NCBI GenBank assembly: GCA_030828105.1
Contig: JAURDE010000004.1
Coordinates: 1 to 43,984, forward strand
Source: Bdellovibrionota bacterium
GTDB taxonomy: Bacteria > Bdellovibrionota > Bacteriovoracia > Bacteriovoracales > Bacteriovoracaceae
Direction of reading: 5' to 3'
DNA length: 43,984 nt
The notes below the pieces were generated by a model, which was not told the DNA's origin, did not search any database, and saw only the letters and a program-made list of their open reading frames with translations. The position numbers were made by a program, and so were the translations under genes. This document shows, piece after piece, positions 8,538 to 17,647 of the stretch. The stretch's first letter is position 1; each line of letters starts with the position of its first letter.

Positions 8538-9703
8538 CCCCTCGAGTAAAACTTCACCCCCTATCTATTAAGCACCTTAAAAAATCTCACCCTTGGGTTG
8601 TTAAAGATTCCTTTACTAAAAATTTCCCTACTAAGGAGATTTTTTTAGAAGGACTTAATGAAAAGGGGAAACCCTTTTGCGTTCTTCTTCATGATCCTGA
8701 GCACTCTCAGGTTAAAGCACGCTTATGGAGTTATGAACTGAATCAAAAGGCGAATGATTTATCTCGACGGATAGAGAAGGCCATAAAAAAGCGTCAGGAA
8801 TTAGAGATCATAAAAGAGAGAGAGTCTTTTTTTCTCTTTTTTGGTGAGGCCGACGAGCTCCCAGGTCTTTTTGGAATTCTTTTTAATCAAACATTAGTGC
8901 TACAATATTATGCTTCAGTATGGTCTGAGCTTGAGAATAAGTTAATTTCAGAAATAACAAAGGCCTGCATAAAGGTCTTTAAGTTTTCTCCTTCAATTTA
9001 CGTACAAGACCGTAATAAAGGCCAACGCGTCTGCTTTCGTCATTTAAAGGGAAAAGAGTGCTCTGAGATTATCGTCAGAGAGTTTGGGGTGAACTACAAG
9101 GTTAAATTGGCCCAAAGCTATGACTTAGGCCTTTACCCTGATATGTCAGCTATCAGAAAAAAGGTTTTTGACCATTCATCTTTTAAAAAAGTTCTTAATT
9201 TATTTTCTTATACTGGCGCTTATTCTTTATTGGCCTTATGTAAAGGCGCCCAAGAGGTTATCTCGGTTGATTCGGCCAAAATGGCCCATGACTGGTTAAA
9301 TGAAAACTTAGATTTAAATCCGCACCTTCAAGGAACTCATAAGAGCGTAAAGAAAAATGTACAAAAAGCTTTAGAGGGTTTTATAAAAGAGCAAAAGAGC
9401 TTTGATCTCATTATATGTGATCCGCCTTCATTTTCTTCTGATGGTAAGAAGTCAACTCCGGCCCTTAAGAGCTATGAAACTCTTTTACCATTAATGAAAG
9501 AGTTAATAACTAAAGACGGGCAAATCATTATCTTTCTCAATACACATAAAGTTACTTGGAAGAAATTTGAGGAAAAAATTAAACCCCTCATTCGTGGTTT
9601 TAAAATAAAGGCCAAACTTAATCTTTCTGAAGACTGCCCTAGGCTCAAAGGTTTTCCAGAGGGGGATTATTTAAAAGGTATTATTCTTTCAAGATCTTCT
9701 TAA
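8534..9703 (+). CDS. rlmI: RlmI-like 23S rRNA (cytosine-C5) methyltransferase
   Basis: A SAM-dependent RNA methyltransferase of 389 residues. It has an N-terminal PUA-like part (HPWVV, 19-23), the family motif GEADELPGL (104-112), SAM-binding motif I LNLFSYTGAYSL (221-232), acidic residues after EVISVD (241-246), and motif IV DPPSF (296-300). This is the layout of RlmI, which methylates C1962 of 23S rRNA. The start is a TTG at 8534 that overlaps the stop of the preceding small gene. The last 23 bases overlap a small gene on the opposite strand. The subfamily could be a close relative of RlmI rather than RlmI itself. Confidence 0.85.
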   Translation: MTPRVKLHPLSIKHLKKSHPWVVKDSFTKNFPTKEIFLEGLNEKGKPFCVLLHDPEHSQVKARLWSYELNQKANDLSRRIEKAIKKRQELEIIKERESFFLFFGEADELPGLFGILFNQTLVLQYYASVWSELENKLISEITKACIKVFKFSPSIYVQDRNKGQRVCFRHLKGKECSEIIVREFGVNYKVKLAQSYDLGLYPDMSAIRKKVFDHSSFKKVLNLFSYTGAYSLLALCKGAQEVISVDSAKMAHDWLNENLDLNPHLQGTHKSVKKNVQKALEGFIKEQKSFDLIICDPPSFSSDGKKSTPALKSYETLLPLMKELITKDGQIIIFLNTHKVTWKKFEEKIKPLIRGFKIKAKLNLSEDCPRLKGFPEGDYLKGIILSRSS

Positions 9704-9908
9704 GTCTTTCTCTTACCTCTTGAAATTTTTTTTGATTTTCAAGGACCTTAGCTTCAGGGTCACGTCCCATTTTTTGTAAAATACTAAGACCTTTTTCAAG
9801 ACCTGCTAAAATGCGTTCCACATCGTCTAAGTACGACTGAGCGCTATCTTCATCTAAACTACTCTCAAGTAATTTTAAGAAATATTCAGGTTCTTTATCA
9901 GTAGACAC
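9681..9908 (-). CDS. Small coiled-coil protein downstream of nuoI
   Basis: 75 residues, highly charged and predicted entirely helical, without a signal peptide or membrane segment. I do not recognise a family. It uses a GTG start whose first base is the last base of the nuoI stop codon (TAGTG), a strong sign of translational coupling to the complex I genes. It could be a small factor for complex I assembly or iron-sulfur insertion, but this is only position-based. Its 3' end overlaps the rlmI-like gene by 23 bases. Confidence 0.6.
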   Translation of the reverse strand: MSTDKEPEYFLKLLESSLDEDSAQSYLDDVERILAGLEKGLSILQKMGRDPEAKVLENQKKFQEVRERLKKILKE

Positions 9909-10435
9909 TACTTAACTATTCGGTCTCTCCACCTTCTAATTTCCGGGTCTAGATAATCAATTTTCATCTGACCTAGAGTATAGGTGGCATATTCGTAATC
10001 GGTGGTATGAGTCAAACATTGTGTAGGACAAACCGTTGTACAAAGACCGCAGTAGCAGCAAAGGGCCGTATCAATTGTATATTGAGTTAGATCAAGCCTA
10101 ATGGGAGTTCCATCTTTAGTTTTAATTTTTGGTGCTTCTTTATCTCTTCTATTTGCTGAGATATAGATACAATCAACAGGGCAAGAAGTAGCACATTGTA
10201 AGCAGGAGATGCAGTTTTCCGCATCATTAAAAAGCCTTGATCTAGAGTTTTCAGGAAGTACTTCTCTTACCTCAGGGTATTCAATAGAAACCACAGGCTC
10301 CGAATAAATATATTTTGAGGTAATTTTCAGTCCTTTAATAAGGGATCTTACCGCCACCCAAATATTAGAAAAATACTTTTTAAAAGTTAGCTCTTCATGA
10401 TGGTCTTGGGTTTTTATGTCTTGATCTGCATGCAT
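9908..10435 (-). CDS. nuoI: NADH-quinone oxidoreductase subunit I
   Basis: The peripheral-arm ferredoxin-like subunit that carries clusters N6a and N6b and passes electrons towards NuoB and quinone. Both [4Fe-4S] motifs are present: CISCLQCATSCP and CCYCGLCTTVCP, in a 175-residue protein of normal size. The N-terminal amphipathic region before them is also typical. It directly follows nuoD, an unusual neighbour order because nuoE-F-G-H normally come between or nearby. It is co-transcribed with nuoB-C-D and coupled to a small downstream gene. Confidence 0.95.
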   Translation of the reverse strand: MHADQDIKTQDHHEELTFKKYFSNIWVAVRSLIKGLKITSKYIYSEPVVSIEYPEVREVLPENSRSRLFNDAENCISCLQCATSCPVDCIYISANRRDKEAPKIKTKDGTPIRLDLTQYTIDTALCCYCGLCTTVCPTQCLTHTTDYEYATYTLGQMKIDYLDPEIRRWRDRIVK

Positions 10436-10453
10436 GATTATTTCTCCAAAATA

Positions 10454-11626
10454 TTATCGATCAACTTCACCTAAAACAATGTCAATACTTCCAATGGTAG
10501 CAACAAAGTCAGCAATCATCTGCCCTGGTGCCAAATCAGGTAACATACTTACGTGGGTAAAACATGAGGACTTAACTTTAAGTCTATAAGGTGTCTTACC
10601 ACCGTCAGAAATAATATGGTACCCTAACTCTCCTCTAGGACATTCGGTTCTCAAATATATTTCACCTTTAGGCAGCTTGATAATCTTAGGAACTTTACCC
10701 ATTACAGGACCTTCTTCAATACCTTCAAGGGCCTGTCTAATAATTTTGATGGATTCTTTCATTTCCATCATCCTTACATAATATCTATCCCAACAATCGC
10801 CTAATTTACCTTGTGTTCCTTCTCCGACAATCACATCAAAGTCAAACTTATCGTAAATTGAGTAAGGTCTTTTCTTTCTTAAATCCCAATCGATTCCAGA
10901 TCCTCTAAGGACAGGACCTGTTGCACCATAGCTATAAGCTGTTTCTTCATCAATAACACCTACATTAGCGGTTCTTTCGATAAAGATTTTATTTAATCCA
11001 ACGAGGTTGTGATATTTATCAAGCTCTCCTTCCATTCGATCAACAAAACCAGAGATTCTTTTGAGCTGATCACTTGTCATATCATTCCATACGCCCCCAA
11101 TCCAAAAATAGTTATAGAGGAGTCTGGCCCCGGAGATTTCTTCAAAGATTCTCAGGATAAATTCTCTTTCTTGAAACGCATAAAGGAAAGGGGTGAAGGC
11201 ACCGAGGTCAATAGCATAGGTACCAAAATACATTAAGTGTGATGCGATTCTTTGTAGCTCACTACAAATGATTCTAATATATTCTGCTCTTATAGGAACT
11301 TCTGTTCCCAACATTTTTTCAACAGCGATTGAATAACCCAACTCCATATTCATGGCAGCGAGATAATCCATACGATCAACAAATGGAATAACTCCACGGT
11401 AATCAACACTTTCAGCATGTTTTTCAAAACATCTGTGAAGATAACCAAGGTGTGGTGTTGCTTTAACCACAATTTCTGAGTCTGTTTGAATCTCTACTCT
11501 TAGAACACCGTGTGTAGCTGGGTGTTGAGGCCCCATATTAATGGTAAGCAACTCAGTTTTTAATCTTTCAAACTCTGGATCAGTTGGACTTTCAATATCT
11601 TCATTAATAATAATTTGATTATCCAC
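10454..11626 (-). CDS. nuoD: NADH-quinone oxidoreductase subunit D
   Basis: The 49-kDa-type subunit of complex I, which forms the quinone-binding site together with NuoB. The protein has 390 residues. MGPQHPATHGVLR near residue 31 supplies the conserved His residues facing quinone, and the C-terminus ends with the family's IDIVLGEVDR. NuoC is encoded separately just upstream, so this is not a NuoCD fusion. Spacing of 17 bases to nuoC and 18 bases to nuoI supports one operon. Confidence 0.96.
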   Translation of the reverse strand: MDNQIIINEDIESPTDPEFERLKTELLTINMGPQHPATHGVLRVEIQTDSEIVVKATPHLGYLHRCFEKHAESVDYRGVIPFVDRMDYLAAMNMELGYSIAVEKMLGTEVPIRAEYIRIICSELQRIASHLMYFGTYAIDLGAFTPFLYAFQEREFILRIFEEISGARLLYNYFWIGGVWNDMTSDQLKRISGFVDRMEGELDKYHNLVGLNKIFIERTANVGVIDEETAYSYGATGPVLRGSGIDWDLRKKRPYSIYDKFDFDVIVGEGTQGKLGDCWDRYYVRMMEMKESIKIIRQALEGIEEGPVMGKVPKIIKLPKGEIYLRTECPRGELGYHIISDGGKTPYRLKVKSSCFTHVSMLPDLAPGQMIADFVATIGSIDIVLGEVDR

Positions 11627-11643
11627 TCAAAATTCCTTTTGGC

Positions 11644-12213
11644 TTATGAGTAACGACCGTTATTCATTGGTGATTTGTTAGAAATAGAATTAGCTGAAGT
11701 TTTGACGCCGAAGCCTTGATCTTCAAGATTGAGTTTATCTTCGGGATAAACTTCCATGCCGTTATACTCTTTAGCTGCGACATAATCTTTTCTTAAAGGA
11801 AATCCTTCCCAATCTTGGGGGCAAAGAATTCTTCTATGATCGGGGTGATCTTTAAAAACCACTCCTAACATATCAAAACATTCTCTTTCCAAAAAGTTAG
11901 CTGACTTCCATAGCTCCACAACAGAATCAAGTTCAGGGTTTTCTCTTGGTAAATTCGCCTTAAGAATAACTTCGTGATTATTAATAAAATCAGCTAAGAT
12001 ATAGCTTACTTCAATATGAGGATTTTCATCTACGTAATCAGTTCCAGTGATAACTTGAAGAACGTTAAAACTATTATCTTTAAGTGCTTGGCACACCTCT
12101 TTTATCTTAGAGGCTTCAACGCTGATACTTGAGTCTCCAACCTCAGCACTATTTACTGTTGCATTGGCACCGTTTACTTTAGAATTAATTAAGCTCGCCC
12201 ATTGATCATGCAT
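11644..12213 (-). CDS. nuoC: NADH-quinone oxidoreductase subunit C
   Basis: The 30-kDa-type structural subunit of the complex I peripheral arm, 189 residues. The signature is clear: [20 protein letters not shown], then [18 protein letters not shown]. The C-terminal extension after LRKDY is about 40 residues and has low complexity near its end. It overlaps the end of nuoB by eight bases, so the two are likely coupled. Confidence 0.95.
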   Translation of the reverse strand: MHDQWASLINSKVNGANATVNSAEVGDSSISVEASKIKEVCQALKDNSFNVLQVITGTDYVDENPHIEVSYILADFINNHEVILKANLPRENPELDSVVELWKSANFLERECFDMLGVVFKDHPDHRRILCPQDWEGFPLRKDYVAAKEYNGMEVYPEDKLNLEDQGFGVKTSANSISNKSPMNNGRYS

Positions 12214-12688
12214 GCTTCACCCACTTATCTCTAAGAAGTCTTTCGTTCGCTATTTTCTTTTGAAGAGTCATTAAACCTTCAATTAAAGCTTCAGGTCTTG
12301 GTGGACAACCAGGAACATAGACATCTACAGGAATGATTTCATCAACACCCTTAAGAACATGATATCCATGTTGCCAATAAGGTCCTCCCTTATTCGCACA
12401 AGAACCCATTGAGATAACGTATTTAGGTTCAGGCATTTGATCGTAAAGAGTTTTAATTCTTGAGGCCATTTTTAGGGTAACAGTACCGGCAACAATCATA
12501 AGATCTGCTCTTCTTGGTGTGGCCATAAAAGCTCCACAACCAAATCGTTCAAGATCGTATTTTGAAGCACCTGTTGCCATCATTTCAATAGCACAACAAG
12601 CTAGTCCAAAGGTCATAGGCCAAAGTGAATTTTTTCGGCCCCAATTAAGGAAGTCATCCGCTTTTGTAAGGAGGACGCCGTCTTGCAT
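12206..12688 (-). CDS. nuoB: NADH-quinone oxidoreductase subunit B
   Basis: Carries cluster N2, the last iron-sulfur centre before quinone. Ligands are visible as the tandem Cys in [10 protein letters not shown], Cys in MGSCANKGG and Cys in [10 protein letters not shown]. The protein is 160 residues, the normal size. AGGAG lies six bases before the ATG. No nuoA is found upstream, where it usually precedes nuoB: the next 100 bases are non-coding and then an unrelated gene ends. Confidence 0.96.
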   Translation of the reverse strand: MQDGVLLTKADDFLNWGRKNSLWPMTFGLACCAIEMMATGASKYDLERFGCGAFMATPRRADLMIVAGTVTLKMASRIKTLYDQMPEPKYVISMGSCANKGGPYWQHGYHVLKGVDEIIPVDVYVPGCPPRPEALIEGLMTLQKKIANERLLRDKWVKHA

Positions 12689-12734
12689 AACAAGCTCCTA
12701 AAGGTATAAAATAACACATGTTTCTACTAATCTA

Positions 12735-12763
12735 TTTTTACCTGTCCCTGACGTCTAAGTCAA
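12735..12763 (-). promoter_or_regulatory. Predicted sigma-70-type promoter for nuoBCDI
   Basis: On the minus strand TTGACT (12758-12763) is followed after 17 bases by TAAAAA (12735-12740). The -35 box is five of six to consensus and the -10 is weaker. It lies about 47 bases before the nuoB start codon and is the only good candidate in the 100-base gap, consistent with nuoB being the first gene of its operon. Confidence 0.5.
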
Positions 12764-12788
12764 CGAAGGTAATTGGAAAAAGCACTAT

Positions 12789-13703
12789 CTATGGACATCT
12801 CTGCGATAGGCTCTGTGTTAAACTTTGAAGAGTGCGATAGTTTGTATCCCTTCGCGTAGAAGAAAGTTGCTCTTTTAAAAGTTGAATTCTTTTTCGATCA
12901 TTGCGGCAAACTTTAGACATAATTGTTTGATATTCTTTGATAGCGGCAATGGGGTAAGGAAGGCCATAGGCGGAGCTAATAAAAACGGGTTCATTATCAC
13001 TTAAAAATGCGAATTCTCTAGTGGAAATATGTTTATGCATATCATCGATATACTCACCCACCCGATAGAACTTCCTTATACCTTCTGCTTTGGAGAATCG
13101 AGAAGCTCTTTCGTTATAAACTTTAAAGCAATTAGATTCTCTATTGAAGCGGCTTGGGAAGAGCTCTCTTAGCACGGCGCACTCAACTAGATAGGCATCG
13201 ACCTCTCCTCCTTTACCCTCAATTGTCGATTTAACAAAATCCCCTACTCTAAAGTTTAATGTGTAGGGATTAAAAGGCTCTCTTTCTGTGAAGTGCGTTA
13301 ATTCATGGGCCATATCCAATATAGCATCATAAAGCTTTAAATCTTTATCGATGTAGACGAAAGAGCGGCTCTCATAGATAACATCGGTTGGATTACTTGG
13401 ACTAAACTTTCTGATCAAAGTTGTGTCTGTTATGGAACTCTCTCCTGGTCTAATAACTTCTAATAAACTCATCCCCATTTCATTGGCCTTCTCTTTGGCA
13501 TTAGAAATGATCTTTCGTCCAGTTGGTGAACGAAAAAGAATTTTTATCATATGTTTAATATTGTCTTGATCGTTATTAAAGAATCTAACCCACTTCTTAT
13601 TGAAATCCATCGGTTTAGATTCAATATGTAAAACTCTTTCTTTCATAAAGGCTTGAGTTGTAAGAGAATAAAACAGAAATAGAAAAAAGACCGATACTTT
13701 CAT
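12789..13703 (-). CDS. Exported HExxH-type metallopeptidase candidate
   Basis: About 304 residues from the ATG at 13703; an in-frame ATG at 13727 would add eight residues before a clean signal peptide (MKVSVFFLFLFYSLTTQA). A zinc-binding motif AHELTH (HExxH at about residues 133-137) is followed about 30 residues later by GGEVDAYLVEC, which could provide the third ligand (Glu) as in gluzincin proteases. Cys residues in the mature part may form disulfides. I do not recognise the precise family. It stands alone between the nuo operon and the lipoprotein cluster. Secretion and the motif suggest an envelope or prey-directed protease, but catalysis is not proven. Confidence 0.65.
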   Translation of the reverse strand: MKVSVFFLFLFYSLTTQAFMKERVLHIESKPMDFNKKWVRFFNNDQDNIKHMIKILFRSPTGRKIISNAKEKANEMGMSLLEVIRPGESSITDTTLIRKFSPSNPTDVIYESRSFVYIDKDLKLYDAILDMAHELTHFTEREPFNPYTLNFRVGDFVKSTIEGKGGEVDAYLVECAVLRELFPSRFNRESNCFKVYNERASRFSKAEGIRKFYRVGEYIDDMHKHISTREFAFLSDNEPVFISSAYGLPYPIAAIKEYQTIMSKVCRNDRKRIQLLKEQLSSTRRDTNYRTLQSLTQSLSQRCP

Positions 13704-13776
13704 TAGATAAAGATCGGCAAAAATCATTGGTGGCCCAAAAAGGGTCTAATATTATCTGTTTGGTGGTGGATTTTTC

Positions 13777-15345
13777 CTAGAGAACTCTAAAGTTAAGTAA
13801 TTGTTTTTGTTTATGTATTGCTTTATTACCCAGTGGAATTTTGCGAATAATCTGACTATTTTCATCCTCTATGAACAACTCAGTCTCATAATCTCCTTCA
13901 GGAAGATTGAGCTGTGATAAAAAGACCTGTGCTGGTATCAAAGACCACTGCCTGGTATCAGCTCTTTCAGAACTTCTAATCAACTCCAAAGTGGCCGTAT
14001 ACTGAGCAAGAGCGGCCACTTTCGCCATTCCATCGCCTAAGCTTGCTCTTGAAGACTGGTAAGTGGTAAAGGCACCTAGAATTGCGGCAAGATGTTTTGT
14101 TGCAAGCCTCACACCTAGTCTGAAATAACGTGAGAGTGAGTTCTCAAAAATAGCTTCTTCAGCAATATCACCATAGGAATTAATTAAAGTAAGTTTTACT
14201 TTTTTTTCAAGGTTACCCTTTTTAAAAACCATATAAATAGATTCTGTAACCGGTTTAGAGCTTATATGCGGAAGTTCAAATCTAACGGCCAATCCTTCAG
14301 CGCTTACGGCCGCAAGTTGAATTCCCAGATGAGTTCCTATGGGATTATAAGCAGAAGGAGGAGGAATAAGTCCTAATTTATCGGCCGCAAAGATCATCAG
14401 TACTTGTGATCCAAGTCGAGAAAAGGCCTTGGCCGTAGGAGAATCACTATTGGCCCGTAACGCTTTTTCTAAATTATAATATTCCTGCTTAGGTTGTTTT
14501 TCAGGAATAATTCCTTTTTGAACGCTAATAATAACATTATTACTTTTGCCTTTTTTAATCCTTTTAAGCTGCTTCTCAACAAACTCTTTAATATCTTTTT
14601 GAATAGGAGTTTCTTTTATATAGTTGAGTTGAACTTTCGAAGTGGGAAGTTTTGCTAGTTTGTTATAGTCTTTTTTAAAGTCTTTATATTTTTCATTATA
14701 AGTAGGGTAAGCATTATAATAGCGAAATAAAGTCTTATTAGAGTCCCTATAAAGAATTTTAGCTATTTGAATTTCTTGTTTTGTTCCTATTTCTTCATGA
14801 ATTATTGATCCGAAAATTTTTGAAAGAAGATCTGATTTAAATACACTATTTCCTTTTTCGGCCTCAAGTCTTATATTCTGAAAACTATCCCAGTCTAGAA
14901 TTTCGGCCCTAGATTTAAATAAATACTTTCTGTCACCGCTTTGTTGGTAAAGAAGGTAGTAATTAAGAGAATTATAAAAGTTAATCAGAGACCTCTCGTA
15001 AGCGCTTCCATAATAATGATCATAATTATCATTAGCTATGAGTTTCTTTACTTTATTAGATAAACTCTCGGTATAGAGTTCACGGTAATAGGATTTTGCT
15101 TTTTCAAATTCATCAATAGAGTTTTGGTACTGTCCTTGTCTATGAAAAATTAGGCCCTTTTCAAGATAAGATAGTAGTAAAGACTCTTTATCCTTATAAA
15201 AATTTGAATTTATTATAAACTGGATGGCTTGATTGTATTGTCCCGTTAAAAAAAGCTTCTTTAACTGGGCCCTATCCTTTCGTCCTCCTGAAGAGCACGA
15301 AAGGACATTAAAAATAATAAATAAAAAAAGAAGACTTCTTACCAA
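13777..15345 (-). CDS. COG3014-like lipoprotein with TPR-like N-terminus
   Basis: A 522-residue lipoprotein: the leader ends in a lipobox LSCSS (Cys 17). Residues about 25-130 look like TPR-type helices (LTGQYNQAIQF, RQGQYQNSIDEFEKA). The C-terminal half contains small, helix-rich and Ala/Gly-rich stretches and a final beta-rich part. This resembles the COG3014 family, which is often encoded with LpoB-like and LPP20-like lipoproteins, as here. The start is a TTG at 15345, overlapping the end of the LpoB-like gene by seven bases. A role in envelope or peptidoglycan assembly is inferred from neighbours only. Confidence 0.7.
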   Translation of the reverse strand: MVRSLLFLFIIFNVLSCSSGGRKDRAQLKKLFLTGQYNQAIQFIINSNFYKDKESLLLSYLEKGLIFHRQGQYQNSIDEFEKAKSYYRELYTESLSNKVKKLIANDNYDHYYGSAYERSLINFYNSLNYYLLYQQSGDRKYLFKSRAEILDWDSFQNIRLEAEKGNSVFKSDLLSKIFGSIIHEEIGTKQEIQIAKILYRDSNKTLFRYYNAYPTYNEKYKDFKKDYNKLAKLPTSKVQLNYIKETPIQKDIKEFVEKQLKRIKKGKSNNVIISVQKGIIPEKQPKQEYYNLEKALRANSDSPTAKAFSRLGSQVLMIFAADKLGLIPPPSAYNPIGTHLGIQLAAVSAEGLAVRFELPHISSKPVTESIYMVFKKGNLEKKVKLTLINSYGDIAEEAIFENSLSRYFRLGVRLATKHLAAILGAFTTYQSSRASLGDGMAKVAALAQYTATLELIRSSERADTRQWSLIPAQVFLSQLNLPEGDYETELFIEDENSQIIRKIPLGNKAIHKQKQLLNFRVL

Positions 15346-15944
15346 CCTGATCCCGATTGTTCAGAATATTTAGATAATTTCATTCTAGCTCTCATTACCT
15401 CAACACCCTTTTCAATATCCGTCATTCTTATATTAACTGAATACTGTTTTATTGTTTTACCTTCTCTTGTTTCAGGCTTCATATAGACATTACCAAAAAT
15501 CATTAAATCGGCCCCAGTCTGTTTACCAATTCTCTTTGCCGTAGAAGGGTCCACCATTCCATCATGTTGATAGGTAATTTCTTTAAGAATACTATCTCTA
15601 GCAGCGGCATCGACAAGGATAAAGTCTCCCGTCATTGAGATTTCATTGAGAAACTCATCATTTACATCATTAATGGGAAAATAGGCCTCTGATGTAAGAT
15701 TTTGCACTTCTCCAATAAATACACGTGGAGGTCTACCTAGTTGGGTGAGATAACGTCTAAGTCCTCTGTGTTTATCCATTATACTTAGAATTTTTTTAAC
15801 GGCTTGCTCTGTATCTCCCTGAAGCCATTTATCAGTTATTTCAAGTGCCTTTTCATCAGACTCTTTTGAATCGACTCTTTCAGCTTGAAAAGAAGAGCAA
15901 CCGGCCATAAAAAAAATAAGGGATAAATATATTAGTTTATTCAT
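15339..15944 (-). CDS. LpoB-like lipoprotein (penicillin-binding protein activator family)
   Basis: 201 residues with a lipobox (MAGCSS, Cys 16). The mature domain fits the LpoB/COG3417 family: VFIGEVQNLTSEAY, then GDFILVDAAARDSI, then KQTGADLMIFGNVY. In E. coli LpoB is an outer-membrane lipoprotein that activates the synthase PBP1b, and whether this protein has that partner is unknown. AAGGAG stands nine bases before the ATG, and the ATG directly follows the stop of the preceding gene. It is the middle gene of a four-gene envelope set. Confidence 0.78.
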   Translation of the reverse strand: MNKLIYLSLIFFMAGCSSFQAERVDSKESDEKALEITDKWLQGDTEQAVKKILSIMDKHRGLRRYLTQLGRPPRVFIGEVQNLTSEAYFPINDVNDEFLNEISMTGDFILVDAAARDSILKEITYQHDGMVDPSTAKRIGKQTGADLMIFGNVYMKPETREGKTIKQYSVNIRMTDIEKGVEVMRARMKLSKYSEQSGSGW

Positions 15945-16634
15945 TTAAATTTCTCCTTTTCTGGCCTTTTGAAAACTTTCATTAGCATTCTTCAAAGCTT
16001 TTTCAACTTTTTCTTTGATCTCTTTATCTTTAACTCTATTTGATACCATTTCAACCGCCTGATCGATGGCCCTGCTAAGACGTGATGCTGGAATACGAAC
16101 CAAAGCACCACAAGTGTAGCCAATATAATCTTTTTTAGCACCTAAATCTGTAGAGAAACTTCTTTTTTCCCAATAGGTTTTAATGACTGAGGCACCATAT
16201 AGGAGAGATTGTATTTTGGACGTTAGGTTATTTGAAACATATTGCCTTAAAGAATTAATCACAGGGTTATTAGGATCAATACCTGCCTCACCTTCAGTTG
16301 ATTCGGAAATTGTTTTATCAATAAAAGTTGTAATTTCACCTGCTATATCGGCCTTGGCGTTGGCCTTGGCCAAATTACAGGCCATAGTTCGACTAACTTT
16401 TGGTTCTGATTCAAAACTAAAAAAACGAAATTTTTGAAGGTCATAAGAGTAGTTTTTGGCCCATACTTCTGCATCTTCGATCCAGCCTGGCCTAAACTTG
16501 GAGCTCGCATCCCTAACAGTATAATCTCTTTTTAGGTTTTCATGCTCTCTTTCTTCAAGTTTTCTATCATCTTTATCTGTTGATGAGCAACTTGAGAGGA
16601 TTATAATTGTCATTAACAACCATATTGATTTCAT
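15945..16634 (-). CDS. LPP20-related lipoprotein of the LpoB cluster
   Basis: 229 residues; the leader ends in a lipobox (LSSCSS, Cys 16). The mature part has RPGWIED, a helical ANAKADIAGEI stretch and a strand-rich end with TCGALVRI, a layout like the LPP20/COG3018-type lipoproteins that accompany LpoB and COG3014 genes. The C-terminal 45 residues are charged and helical. Its stop abuts the LpoB-like start codon, so they should be translated together. Confidence 0.65.
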   Translation of the reverse strand: MKSIWLLMTIIILSSCSSTDKDDRKLEEREHENLKRDYTVRDASSKFRPGWIEDAEVWAKNYSYDLQKFRFFSFESEPKVSRTMACNLAKANAKADIAGEITTFIDKTISESTEGEAGIDPNNPVINSLRQYVSNNLTSKIQSLLYGASVIKTYWEKRSFSTDLGAKKDYIGYTCGALVRIPASRLSRAIDQAVEMVSNRVKDKEIKEKVEKALKNANESFQKARKGEI

Positions 16635-16647
16635 TTTGGTCCCCTTT

Positions 16648-17604
16648 TTAATCTAATGTTAATTCACCTAATTTATCATCTATTTTTTCTTTAAATTGTT
16701 CAAAGGCCCCATTCAAACACTGCTCTAAGCTTCTACCTGTTTGAAAAATTTCTAAGTTTATTTGTCCAATTTTTCCATTTTCTTTTGTTGAGCTGACAAG
16801 GTTGATGCTAAACTTCCATTTTTCAAAACCTTTAACTTTAAGGTGTTGTTTGGATTTATCAAATTGAATCTTTATTTTAAATTGATATTTATTAGTTTGC
16901 TCTGTCCTTACTCGATAGCCTAGGTTGAGTAGCCCCTCTAATACAAGATATCCCCAATCTTTAGGAACATTATCTTGAGAAAGATAGACCAAAATGTTTT
17001 TTTCTTTTTTTTCCTCTAATTTTGATAAAATGGACCGTTTACTATACCTTCCACTATAATAATTTTGATTCAGTATATGATAGCGCTGATTAACTGCTTC
17101 TCTTTTTAACAAAATTTTATATGCTTTAAAAAAACTGCTTCTCTTATTTTGATCCATTAAGACTTTTATTTCATCATCTAAAGAATTCATTTGCCTTTTA
17201 AATCGATCACTAGCACTTCTTTTATTAAGTCTTGCCAGCGCAAAAAAACTATCATCTGATTTATAGACTTCAGTTATTTCAATTCCCTCTAGCACCTCAT
17301 CTACACTTTCTTTTAAAAATGTATTTTGAGCACTATTAACTTGTCCTTGTAAACCACCATTTGTACTTGTCACTGACGTTTCACTTTGTTCAAATTGTGA
17401 ACGTCCCGAAATTTCTACTTTAAAAATTTTTGCTAATTCATTTCTTGCACTGGCCTCTGCCACAAGCTTACCTGTACCCTCACCAACGGCACACAAATAT
17501 TTGGAAGAACAATACTGAAAAGGAGAATCAACCCACTTAGGCAAATCCTCTGCCATGAGTGAGATACTCCAAAAAGAGCTAATTAATAGTAAAATACGTA
17601 ACAT
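16648..17604 (-). CDS. Exported LPP20-domain protein
   Basis: 318 residues with a signal peptide (cleavage near LMA-ED, residue 18) and no lipobox. Residues 22-125 match the LPP20 fold seen in several envelope lipoproteins: PKWVDSP, then CAVGEGTG, a helix with AEASARNELAKIF, and strands ending FFALARL. The C-terminal 190 residues contain helical and beta-rich parts that I do not recognise. It is the first gene of the four-gene set, 13 bases before the next gene. Confidence 0.7.
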   Translation of the reverse strand: MLRILLLISSFWSISLMAEDLPKWVDSPFQYCSSKYLCAVGEGTGKLVAEASARNELAKIFKVEISGRSQFEQSETSVTSTNGGLQGQVNSAQNTFLKESVDEVLEGIEITEVYKSDDSFFALARLNKRSASDRFKRQMNSLDDEIKVLMDQNKRSSFFKAYKILLKREAVNQRYHILNQNYYSGRYSKRSILSKLEEKKEKNILVYLSQDNVPKDWGYLVLEGLLNLGYRVRTEQTNKYQFKIKIQFDKSKQHLKVKGFEKWKFSINLVSSTKENGKIGQINLEIFQTGRSLEQCLNGAFEQFKEKIDDKLGELTLD

Positions 17605-17647
17605 ACCTCAAATATTTTACCCCATTTTAACCAACATAAAAGACTAT

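Noticed and set aside
13727-13776. CCC-AAAAA-GGG hairpin between two minus-strand genes
   Set aside because: The stem is too short and lacks a following T-run on either strand.
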